Source: Myxococcus stipitatus DSM 14675 (GTDB taxonomy: Bacteria; Myxococcota; Myxococcia; Myxococcales; Myxococcaceae). Taken from it: a DNA stretch of 64,000 nt. Location of the stretch: positions 7,133,501 through 7,197,500 of the forward strand of contig NC_020126.1 in assembly GCF_000331735.1 (NCBI RefSeq), read 5' to 3'. Shown one piece after another: positions 57,792 to 64,000 of the stretch (position 1 is the first letter of the stretch; the number at the start of each line of letters is the position of its first letter). The notes beneath the pieces are model-generated. The model saw only the letters and a list, made by a program, of their open reading frames with translations, was not told the origin of the DNA and ran no database searches. Made by a program: the position numbers and the translations under genes.

Positions 57792-58091
57792 ATGAACATC
57801 ACCGACGTCCGGGTGTTTCCGGTCGAAGAGGACAAGCTCAAGGCGTACGTCACCATCACCCTGGATCACTGCTTCGTCATTCGCGACCTGAAGGTCATCC
57901 ACGGCTCCTCGGGGCTGTTCATCGCGATGCCGGCGAAGAAGCGGAAGGATGGGACGTACAAGGATATAGCCCACCCGCTCAACGCGGATACACGCAGCCA
58001 GATGGAGCGTGTCATCCTCATCGAGTACGAGCGGCACCTCCATCAGGCGCAAGCCGGGACGCTTGGTCCGATGCCAGCGGATCTCGACTAA
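57792..58091 (+). CDS. spoVG: septation protein SpoVG
   Basis: 99 residues, full length. MNITDVRVFPVEEDKLKAYV and the block FVIRDLKVIHGSSGLFIAMP, followed by the basic KKRKDGTYKDIAHPL, are the SpoVG signature. In other bacteria it is a small nucleic-acid-binding regulator that affects cell division and sporulation genes. Myxobacteria also sporulate, but a matching role here is inference. Strong G-rich ribosome site. It heads a run spoVG-prs-rplY-pth with a 45-base gap to prs. Confidence 0.95.
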   Translation: MNITDVRVFPVEEDKLKAYVTITLDHCFVIRDLKVIHGSSGLFIAMPAKKRKDGTYKDIAHPLNADTRSQMERVILIEYERHLHQAQAGTLGPMPADLD

Positions 58092-58136
58092 CATCCTTCC
58101 CATCCGCCCGTGTCCAGGTTAGTCAGCGGCCCCATC

Positions 58137-59087
58137 ATGCTGCCGCGCGACTTCAAGATCTTCGCCGGGAACTCGAATCCCGGCCTGGCTCACCGAATCT
58201 GCGAGTACCTCAAGCGCCCCCTCGGCAAGGCAGAAGTGGGCCGCTTCTCCGACGGAGAGATCCACGTCGAGATTGGGGAGAACGTCCGCGGCCAGGACGT
58301 GTTCATCCTCCAGTCCACGTGCCCGCCGGCCAATGACCACCTGATGGAGCTGCTCATCATGTGCGACGCCCTGAAGAGGGCGAGCGCCGGCTCCATCACC
58401 GCCGTGATGCCGTACTACGGCTACGCGCGGCAGGACCGGAAGGTGGCGCCGCGCACGCCCATCACCGCCAAGCTCATCGCGGACCTGCTGGAGGTCGCGG
58501 GCGCCGAGCGCGTGGTGTCCATGGACATGCACGCGGGGCAGATCCAGGGCTTCTTCAACATCCCCTCCGACCACCTCTACGGCTCGCCGGTGTTCCTCGA
58601 GGACCTGCGCAAGCGCTTCCCGGAGTCGCAGGAGCTCGTCATCGTCTCGCCCGACGCGGGCGGCGTGGAGCGCGCGCGCGCCTACTCCAAGCGGCTGAAC
58701 ACGGGCCTGGCCATCATCGACAAGCGCCGTCCGCGCCCCAACGCGTCCGAGGTGATGAACCTCATTGGCGACGTGTCTGGGAAGGACGCGGTGCTGGTGG
58801 ACGACATGGTGGACACCGCCGGCACGCTGGCCCAGGCCGCCGCGGCCCTCAAGGCCAAGGGGGCTCGCCGCGTGGTCGCCTACGCCGTGCACCCCATCCT
58901 CTCCGGCCCCGCCATCCAGCGCATCCAGGACTCGGTGCTGGAAGAGGTCGTGTTCACGGACACCGTGCAGCTGTCGCCCGCCGCGCAGGCGTGCTCGAAG
59001 ATTCGCGTGCTCAACACGGACCGCCTCTTCGGCGAGGCCATTGCCCGCATCCACCGGGCGGACTCGCTCAGCTCGCTGTTCGTCTGA
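58137..59087 (+). CDS. prs: ribose-phosphate pyrophosphokinase
   Basis: 316 residues. Makes PRPP from ribose 5-phosphate and ATP, the donor for all the phosphoribosyltransferases upstream. Landmarks: KIFAGNSNPGLAHRI, GRFSDGEIHVEIGENVRG, YYGYARQDRK, the metal-binding DMHAGQIQGFF, and the PRPP loop VLVDDMVDTAGTL. The start is set at ATG 58137 (MLPRDFKIF), which matches family N-termini; a GTG at 58110 is in frame. Neither has an obvious ribosome site, so coupling to spoVG may matter. Confidence 0.95.
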   Translation: MLPRDFKIFAGNSNPGLAHRICEYLKRPLGKAEVGRFSDGEIHVEIGENVRGQDVFILQSTCPPANDHLMELLIMCDALKRASAGSITAVMPYYGYARQDRKVAPRTPITAKLIADLLEVAGAERVVSMDMHAGQIQGFFNIPSDHLYGSPVFLEDLRKRFPESQELVIVSPDAGGVERARAYSKRLNTGLAIIDKRRPRPNASEVMNLIGDVSGKDAVLVDDMVDTAGTLAQAAAALKAKGARRVVAYAVHPILSGPAIQRIQDSVLEEVVFTDTVQLSPAAQACSKIRVLNTDRLFGEAIARIHRADSLSSLFV

Positions 59088-59266
59088 GCTCCGGAGCGCC
59101 CGCCCGCCGGGCGACTTGACTCCGTCACGGGGGGCTGGCATGTCCGGCCCCCTCCACCGGTTCCCTTCACTTCAGGGGCGCCGTCTTCGGGGCCCGCCAC
59201 TGGGGCGGGATGCCGAGGGCGCCAGGGCACCGGTGGCAACCGCAGCACTCATCCCAAGGATTTTCC

Positions 59267-59947
59267 ATGTCCACCGAGAAGAGCACCCTCGAGGCGAAGT
59301 CGCGTGAAGGTTCCGGCAAGGGCTTTGCCCGTCGCCTGCGCGCCCAGGGGCTGGTCCCCGCCGTGGTGTACGGCAAGCACATGCAGAAGCCGGTGCACAT
59401 CGCCGTGGACCCGAAGGCGGTCCGCACGGCCATCAACACGCCGCACAAGTTCAACACGCTCATCCAGCTGAAGCTGGCCGACGGCACCCACCAGGTCCTC
59501 CTGAAGGACTACCAGATGGACCCCGTCACCCGTGACATCCTGCACGTGGACTTCATCGGCGTGCGCGAGAACGAGGCCGTGAAGGTGAACGTGCCGCTCG
59601 TGCTCACGGGCAAGGCGCAGGGCGTGGCGGACGGCGGTCTGCTCACCCAGGCCCGCCGCGAGCTCGAGGTCTGGGCCCTGCCGGCGGCCATCCCGGAGCG
59701 CATCGAGGCGGACGTGACGGCGCTGAAGATCGCCGAGGCCATGCACGTCAACGACATCAAGCTGCCGGCCGGCATCTCCATCAAGACGACCGTCAACTAC
59801 ACCATCGCGGTGCTCAGCGCGCCCGAGGCGGCCGAGGCGGCTCCCGCGGCGGCGGCTGCGACGGCGGCGGCTCCCGCGGCGGCGGCCAAGGGTGGCGACA
59901 AGGCGGCGGCCCCCGCGGCGGCGGCCAAGGCTCCCGCGAAGAAGTAG
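59267..59947 (+). CDS. rplY: ribosomal protein L25 (Ctc form)
   Basis: 226 residues. The N-terminal 95 residues are the 5S rRNA-binding L25 domain (EAKSREGSGKGFARRLRAQG, VVYGKHMQKPVHI); the rest is the TL5/Ctc C-terminal beta domain (VNVPLVLTGKAQGVADGG, RIEADVTALKIAEAMHVNDI). The protein ends in a low-complexity tail of about 50 residues of Ala with Pro and Lys (APAAAAATAAAPAAAAKGG), likely disordered. ATG 59267 has AAGGA upstream. It lies between prs and pth, the order common in bacteria, and is followed by a terminator. Confidence 0.95.
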   Translation: MSTEKSTLEAKSREGSGKGFARRLRAQGLVPAVVYGKHMQKPVHIAVDPKAVRTAINTPHKFNTLIQLKLADGTHQVLLKDYQMDPVTRDILHVDFIGVRENEAVKVNVPLVLTGKAQGVADGGLLTQARRELEVWALPAAIPERIEADVTALKIAEAMHVNDIKLPAGISIKTTVNYTIAVLSAPEAAEAAPAAAAATAAAPAAAAKGGDKAAAPAAAAKAPAKK

Positions 59948-59972
59948 TCCTCTTCCGGTGTACCCTGGACTC

Positions 59973-60010
59973 GGGGCCGGCCTCTCAGGGGCCCGGCCCC
60001 GTTTCTTTTT
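59973..60010 (+). terminator. intrinsic terminator between rplY and pth
   Basis: GGGGCCGG (59973-59980) pairs with CCGGCCCC (59993-60000), followed directly by GTTTCTTTTT, a good T tract. It would uncouple pth from rplY at least in part. Confidence 0.75.
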
Positions 60011-60019
60011 GGAGCTTTC

Positions 60020-60595
60020 ATGAAGCTCATCTGTGGATTGGGCAACCCGGGGCGCGAGTACGAGCGACACCGGCACAACATCGGGTTCATGGTGGTGGAG
60101 GCGCTGCTGCCCCGGGCGCGCGCCGAGCTGAACCAGGAGAAGTTCGCCGCGAAGGTGGGCCAGGGCACGCTGGCCGGAGAGCGCGTCCTCTTCATCGAGC
60201 CGCAGACCTTCATGAACCTGTCCGGCCGTTCGGTGGCGGAGGCGGCGCGCTTCTACAAGGTCGCCCCCGAGGACGTGCTGGTCATCCACGACGAGTTGGA
60301 CTTGCCCCTGGGCCGGCTTCAGCTCAAGGCGGGCGGCGGCAGCGGCGGCCACAACGGCCTGAAGAGCATCGTCTCCAGCCTGGGCTCGGAGGCCTTCGTC
60401 CGCCTGCGCTTCGGCATCGACAAGCCCACGGGCCCCAACGCCCGCGAGCGCGTGGCCGGCTACGTCCTGTCCAACTTCGATGACGGGGAGCGCCGCCAGC
60501 TCGACGAGCTGATCGCCCGGGCCGTGGACGTGACGGAGTGCTGGGTGCGGGACGGGCTGTCGGTGGCCATGAACCGCTTCAACCGGAAGGCCTGA
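60020..60595 (+). CDS. pth: peptidyl-tRNA hydrolase
   Basis: 191 residues, normal length. Cleaves peptidyl-tRNA released from stalled ribosomes. The signature GLGNPGREYERHRHNIGF carries the catalytic histidine; IEPQTFMNLSGRSV, HDELDLPLGRLQLK (catalytic Asp) and GGGSGGHNGLKSIV follow in the right order. ATG 60020 follows the terminator of rplY closely (GGAGCTTTC in front), so readthrough or an overlapping promoter must drive it. Confidence 0.95.
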   Translation: MKLICGLGNPGREYERHRHNIGFMVVEALLPRARAELNQEKFAAKVGQGTLAGERVLFIEPQTFMNLSGRSVAEAARFYKVAPEDVLVIHDELDLPLGRLQLKAGGGSGGHNGLKSIVSSLGSEAFVRLRFGIDKPTGPNARERVAGYVLSNFDDGERRQLDELIARAVDVTECWVRDGLSVAMNRFNRKA

Positions 60596-60639
60596 GGGCC
60601 TGGGCGCCTGGGGAATGGGCAGGCGGGCTTTCCGGGAGC

Positions 60640-60668
60640 TTGACTTGCCCGGGGGGCCCTCCTAGAAG
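60640..60668 (+). promoter_or_regulatory. promoter of the rpsF-rpsR-rplI operon
   Basis: TTGACT (60640-60645), exact 17-base spacer, TAGAAG (60663-60668). The best housekeeping-type promoter in the window and placed as expected for a ribosomal protein operon; the leader would be about 185 bases long. Confidence 0.65.
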
Positions 60669-60717
60669 GCCCGTTCGCTCGCTGGAGGCTCCTCTGGCGG
60701 GATGTTCTTTTTCAGCT

Positions 60718-60803
60718 TCCCGTGTTGGTACACGGGACGTAGCGCGAGGGTGACGGGCGCGCGGTTTCCCGTTCCCGGTGGTGGCTCTTCGGGCCGCTCA
60801 CCG
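60718..60803 (+). promoter_or_regulatory. structured leader of rpsF, possible S6:S18 autoregulatory site
   Basis: Two hairpins: TCCCGTGT (60718-60725) with ACACGGGA (60730-60737), loop TGGT; and CGGTG-GT-GGC (60776-60785) with GCC-GCT-CACCG (60793-60803), which leaves a GT/GCT internal loop next to a CCG sequence. Known S6:S18 leaders in several phyla use a hairpin with an unpaired CCG that the protein pair recognises. The match here is by eye and tentative. Confidence 0.4.
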
Positions 60804-60858
60804 TTTCCCCGCTCCTTGGATTGTCCAAGGGGCACTCGACCCCAAGGGGAGAGAAAAC

Positions 60859-61338
60859 ATGGCAGAGACGCAGGCCGCGCAGCGGCTTCGTGAGTACGAG
60901 ACCATCTTCCTGGTCAAGCCGGACCTGACCGATGACAACGTGGACAAGCTCAAGGAGCGAGTCCGTGGCATCGTCGGCCGCGAGGGTGGCAAGGTCCTCC
61001 GCTTCACGGTGTGGGGCAAGAAGAAGACCCTGTTCCCCATCGCCAAGCAGCCCCGCGCCATCTACGTGCACGCCAGCTACCTGGGCGGCTCGCGGCTGGT
61101 CGCGGAGATTGAGCGCAACCTGAAGAACCTCGATGAGGTCACCCGCTACATCTCCGTGAAGATCGCGGACGAGGTGGACCCCGAGACGCGTCCGGTCCTC
61201 GAGGACCTGAAGCTGGCCGGCGACGTGGAGGAGACCCGTCCTGGCGCTGCGCCTGACCGCGAGGGTGGCTTCCGCGGCGGCGAGAGCAGCGAAGAGTCCA
61301 GCAGCGAGTCGGAGGAGGAGTCGTCCGAGGAGGCCTGA
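60859..61338 (+). CDS. rpsF: ribosomal protein S6 with acidic C-terminal tail
   Basis: 159 residues against about 100-135 usually. The body is a standard S6 (LREYETIFLVKPDLTDDN, VRGIVGREGGKVLRFTVWGK, PRAIYVHASYLGG). After residue 120 it continues into an extra tail with DREGGFRGGESSEES and a run of Ser/Glu (SSESEEESSEEA), strongly acidic, unlike the short Glu tail of E. coli S6. ATG 60859 is preceded by GGGGAGAG. S6 binds S18 in the 30S platform. First gene of the operon; rpsR follows after 50 bases. Confidence 0.93.
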   Translation: MAETQAAQRLREYETIFLVKPDLTDDNVDKLKERVRGIVGREGGKVLRFTVWGKKKTLFPIAKQPRAIYVHASYLGGSRLVAEIERNLKNLDEVTRYISVKIADEVDPETRPVLEDLKLAGDVEETRPGAAPDREGGFRGGESSEESSSESEEESSEEA

Positions 61339-61388
61339 GCGCCACCTGGGACATTCTCTAGGGACCCATCGAGGAAACGAGAATTTTC

Positions 61389-61778
61389 ATGAGCAACGGT
61401 ATGGACAGCAAGACGGGCTCTTCGGCGGCGGGCGGCCGCAGTGGTGGCTTCGGCGGCGGTGGCCCTCGGGGCGACCGTGGTGGCGACCGTGGTGACCGCG
61501 GCGGCGACCGGGGTGACCGTGGCATGGGCGGCGATGACGAGAAGCGCGGCGGTGGCCGTGGCTTCAGCCGCAAGAAGATCTGCCGGTTCTGCGCGGAGAA
61601 GAACGCGTCGGTGGACTTCAAGGACCAGGCGACGCTGAAGTACTTCGTCACCGAGCGCGGCAAGATCATCCCCCGCCGCATCTCCGGCAACTGCGCGAAG
61701 CACCAGCGTGAGGTGGCCACGGCCATCAAGCGCGCTCGTGGCATCGCGCTGCTCCCCTACAACGCGGTGGTCGGCTGA
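61389..61778 (+). CDS. rpsR: ribosomal protein S18 with Gly/Arg/Asp-rich N-terminal extension
   Basis: 129 residues where 75-90 is usual. The S18 core occupies the last 70 residues (KKICRFCAEKNASVDFKD, YFVTERGKIIPRRISGNC, KHQREVATAIKRARGIALL) and keeps the zinc-type CxxC...C pattern. Residues about 15-60 are low complexity: Gly-rich, then repeats of RGD/GDRG (RGDRGGDRGDRGGDRGDRG), then GGDDEKRGGGRG. Such RGG-like segments bind RNA or form flexible contacts elsewhere. Second gene of the rpsF operon, followed by rplI after 28 bases. Confidence 0.93.
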   Translation: MSNGMDSKTGSSAAGGRSGGFGGGGPRGDRGGDRGDRGGDRGDRGMGGDDEKRGGGRGFSRKKICRFCAEKNASVDFKDQATLKYFVTERGKIIPRRISGNCAKHQREVATAIKRARGIALLPYNAVVG

Positions 61779-61806
61779 GCGCCGGGTCCACAACAGGAGA
61801 CTGAAC

Positions 61807-62250
61807 ATGAAGGTCATTCTGCGTGAGGACATCGAGAACCTCGGCAAGTCCGGGGAGCTCGTCACCGTGAAGGACGGCTTCGGCCGCAACTACCTCCTGC
61901 CTCGCAAGAAGGCGGTTCTGGCCAGCGAGCAGAACCTCCGTCAGCTCGAGCACGAGAAGGCGGTCATCACCGCCCGCAACGCCAAGCTGAAGGGCGCCGC
62001 GGAGGAGCAGGCGAAGAAGGTCGGCTCCATCAAGGTCACCATCAAGCGCAAGGTCGGCGAGCAGGACAAGCTGTTCGGCTCCGTCACCGCGCTGGACATC
62101 GCCGAGGCCGTTGCCTCCGCGGGCCAGACGGTGGACCGCCGCGCCATCCACCTGCCGGAGCCCATCAAGACGCTGGGCAACTTCGAGGTGGAGCTGCGCC
62201 TGCACCGCGAGGTGACGGCGAAGATCAAGGTCGAGGTCGCCGCCGAGTAA
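61807..62250 (+). CDS. rplI: ribosomal protein L9
   Basis: 147 residues, the standard length. The N-terminal rRNA-binding domain (MKVILREDIENLGKSGELV, GFGRNYLLPRKKAVLAS), the long connecting helix, and the C-terminal domain (KLFGSVTALDIAEAVAS, IKTLGNFEVELRLHREV) are all present. AGGAG precedes the ATG. Last gene of the operon, with a strong terminator 31 bases after the stop. Confidence 0.97.
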   Translation: MKVILREDIENLGKSGELVTVKDGFGRNYLLPRKKAVLASEQNLRQLEHEKAVITARNAKLKGAAEEQAKKVGSIKVTIKRKVGEQDKLFGSVTALDIAEAVASAGQTVDRRAIHLPEPIKTLGNFEVELRLHREVTAKIKVEVAAE

Positions 62251-62280
62251 CGGCGCGCTGCCACGCACCTGCTTCACAAG

Positions 62281-62311
62281 AGGCCGTCCGGGGAGACCCG
62301 GGCGGCCTTTT
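62281..62311 (+). terminator. intrinsic terminator of the rpsF operon
   Basis: A 12-bp stem (62281-62292 with 62297-62308, one G-U pair) closed by the GNRA-type tetraloop GAGA and followed by TTTT at 62308-62311. It lies 31 bases after the rplI stop. Confidence 0.85.
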
Positions 62312-62412
62312 GCGTGGGAGTCCGGTTGGCGCCGCCGCCGGTCCGTCCCGCGACATGCGCATGGAGGCGTCCGGGCGGAGTGCGTATCCCGGGAGGCACT
62401 GGAGGCTCACGC

Positions 62413-63594
62413 ATGAGCACGCCCGCGCCCTTCCCTGCCTCGCCGAGTGAATCCCATCGCCCCGACCTGGATTGGCTCCGTGTGGTCGCCATCCTGGTGC
62501 TGCACTTCTTCCACACGGGGATGATGTTCAACACGTGGGACTGGCACCTCAAGTCGCTCGTGGCGCTCCCCGCGCTGGAGTGGACCATGGACATCCTGCA
62601 CCACGTGCGCATGCCGCTGCTGATGGTCATCTCCGGCATGGGCACGGCGCTCGCCCTGCGGCATCGCTCCGTGCGGGCGTTCGCGGGAGACAGGGCGCGG
62701 AGGCTCCTGGTGCCGGTGCTCTTCGGGATGCTCGTGGTGGTGCCGCCGCAGATCTACGTGGAGCGGGTGTTCCGAGGGCAGTTCCACGGCGGCTATGTGG
62801 ACTTCTACCCGTCCGTGTTCGCGCTCGTGCCCTACCCCGCGGGGAGCTTGAGCTGGCACCACCTCTGGTTCGTCGTCTACCTCTTCGTCTACTGCGTGCT
62901 CGCGTTGCCGCTGTTCGCCTTGCTGGGCCAGCCGCGCGTGAAGCCCTGGCTTGCGAAGCTGGAGGCGTGGCTGTGCCGAGGGGCGAACGTCGTGTGGTTG
63001 GCCGCGCCGCTCGCGCTCAATGACCTGTGGCTGCATGCCTACCCGGTGACGCATGGGCTGCTCGATGACCCGCGGAACTTCGGCCACTACGGGTGGCTGT
63101 TCCTCGCGGGGCACCTCCTCGGTCGAGCCCCTCGACTCTGGGAGGTGTTGGTGGAGCGCCGCTGGGTGCTCCTGGGCGTCTCGGCGGTGCTCTTCGCGGT
63201 GATGGCGCCGGAGAACGAGTTCCCACTCGTGCCGGAGACCCTCGGCGCCGCGTCGTCACAGTGGCTCTTCATCCTCACGGCGCTGGCGTGGGCCCGCCGG
63301 TGCATCCAGACGCGACGGCCGTGGCTGCGGTACGCGGCGGAGCGCTCGTATCCGTTCTACATCCTCCACCAGACGGTCATCATCGTCGTGGGCTTCGCGC
63401 TGCTGCGGTTGCCGGTGGGGCCGTGGCCCCTCTTCGGCTGCGTGCTGGTGTCGTCCTTCCTGGCCACGTGGGTGCTCAGCGAGATGGTGGCCCGCCTGTC
63501 CTGGCTGCGGCCCTTCTTCGGCCTGAAGGCCCGCGCGACCCGGGCCCGCGCCGAGGCCGCGATTCCCGCCGCGTCCCCCGGGCATACTGCGTGA
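62413..63594 (+). CDS. acyltransferase-3 family membrane protein
   Basis: 393 residues with about ten membrane helices. Typical acyltransferase-3 start: RPDLDWLRVVAILVLHFFHT, followed by HHVRMPLLMVISGMGTALAL and RARRLLVPVLFGMLVVVPPQ. A later LSWHHLWFVVYLFVYCVLAL has the conserved Trp/His loop. These proteins move acyl groups onto sugars or other envelope molecules. ATG 62413 has GGAGG upstream. It lies 10 bases before the next gene on the same strand, suggesting an operon. Substrate unknown. Confidence 0.88.
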   Translation: MSTPAPFPASPSESHRPDLDWLRVVAILVLHFFHTGMMFNTWDWHLKSLVALPALEWTMDILHHVRMPLLMVISGMGTALALRHRSVRAFAGDRARRLLVPVLFGMLVVVPPQIYVERVFRGQFHGGYVDFYPSVFALVPYPAGSLSWHHLWFVVYLFVYCVLALPLFALLGQPRVKPWLAKLEAWLCRGANVVWLAAPLALNDLWLHAYPVTHGLLDDPRNFGHYGWLFLAGHLLGRAPRLWEVLVERRWVLLGVSAVLFAVMAPENEFPLVPETLGAASSQWLFILTALAWARRCIQTRRPWLRYAAERSYPFYILHQTVIIVVGFALLRLPVGPWPLFGCVLVSSFLATWVLSEMVARLSWLRPFFGLKARATRARAEAAIPAASPGHTA

Positions 63595-63604
63595 CGGACC
63601 TCCC

Positions 63605-64000
63605 ATGGCCACCCTCGCCTCCAGCTCCGCGACCCAGCCGCGCCCCTGGCGATGGCCGCGCGTCCGACTCCAGCCCGCCCTCGCGACCTTCGCCCTCTGC
63701 ATGGTCGTAGGTGTCTCGTACGGCAGCGCGGTGCGGCTGGACCAGCTCGCCAACGGGTTGACGTCCGTGCCGGCGTCGCGCGCCTACCTCTGGGAAATCA
63801 CGGGAGCGCTGTCGGCGTGGCTGTCGCTGCCCATCATCCAGTTCGCGGCCCTCAACGCCCCGTCTCCCCGCGTGGGGTGGCCGCGCTTCCTGGCCGTGCA
63901 CGGGCTGGCGTTTCCGCTCTACTCGGTGGTGCACATCCTGCTCATGCTGGGCATGCGTCATCCGCTCTACGCGGCCCTCGGCTGGGGGGAGTACGAGTAC
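63605..64000 (+). CDS. membrane protein, N-terminal part, possibly LytS-type sensor kinase
   Basis: Only 132 codons are inside the window. After a basic, Pro/Trp-rich start (QPRPWRWPRVRLQP) come membrane helices ATFALCMVVGVSYGSAVRL, WEITGALSAWLSLPIIQFAA and FPLYSVVHILLMLGM. The pattern resembles the N-terminal membrane region of LytS/AlgZ-type histidine kinases, which often pair with LytTR regulators, but the kinase domain lies outside the window, so this is a guess. Starts 10 bases after the acyltransferase gene, same strand. Confidence 0.5.
   Translation, partial: MATLASSSATQPRPWRWPRVRLQPALATFALCMVVGVSYGSAVRLDQLANGLTSVPASRAYLWEITGALSAWLSLPIIQFAALNAPSPRVGWPRFLAVHGLAFPLYSVVHILLMLGMRHPLYAALGWGEYEY

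Overview
The window looks like chromosomal DNA of a myxobacterium of the Myxococcus/Corallococcus type. It is very GC-rich with strong third-position G/C bias, and it carries family traits common there: REC plus DUF4388 regulators, a sigma-54 activator with its own target promoter, TPR lipoproteins, very long coiled-coil proteins and SpvB/RHS proteins. Both ends cut genes: a glutaminase at the left edge and a membrane protein at the right edge. I see no tRNA, rRNA, insertion sequence, prophage or CRISPR array.

Layout. 1-8.7 kb (mostly minus strand): glutaminase (partial), a 2OG-Fe(II) oxygenase, a PQQ-type sugar dehydrogenase, a 6TM potassium channel with a C-terminal zinc ribbon, and a two-gene RND efflux operon (adaptor then pump) that ends in a clear terminator. 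8.7-11.9 kb: a secreted unknown protein, then a PTPS-like protein overlapping an SDR reductase, converging on a classical queD. 11.9-18.5 kb: a serine hydrolase, a histidine kinase translationally coupled to an M16 peptidase, a TPR lipoprotein and a small unknown. 18.6-24.9 kb: a small lipoprotein, then an aldehyde dehydrogenase/DUF779 pair with a near-consensus sigma-54 promoter and inverted-repeat activator sites, its AcoR-type activator, and a two-gene membrane operon. 25-28.5 kb: a DUF6600 lipoprotein, a ferritin-like protein, a fatty acid desaturase and an FBP/FusB-type zinc protein.

28.5-39.5 kb is one minus-strand transcription unit: a 2251-residue coiled-coil protein with a degenerate methyltransferase-like head, then dapF, then two multidomain response regulators. 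One regulator ends in a degenerate GTPase-like domain. 39.6-44.6 kb: a membrane-anchored unknown, then nrdA and nrdB (class I ribonucleotide reductase) with structured leaders. 45-53.2 kb: a 2010-residue SpvB/FG-GAP/RHS protein without a recognisable toxin tip, an unknown 472-residue protein, and a site-2-protease homologue that has lost both metal-binding motifs.

53.3-64 kb is mainly housekeeping: LysE exporter, aquaporin, hpt-upp and tdk (base and nucleoside salvage), a small membrane protein, spoVG-prs-rplY-pth, and rpsF-rpsR-rplI with a strong promoter, a structured leader and a strong terminator. In that last operon S6 has an added acidic tail and S18 an added Gly/Arg/Asp-rich head. An acyltransferase-3 gene and a truncated membrane protein close the window.

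The most promising undescribed material is the giant coiled-coil/response-regulator unit, the RHS locus with its unknown partner and dead protease, and the PTPS-SDR pterin pair. Functional assignments rest on motif recognition by eye; no database search was possible.
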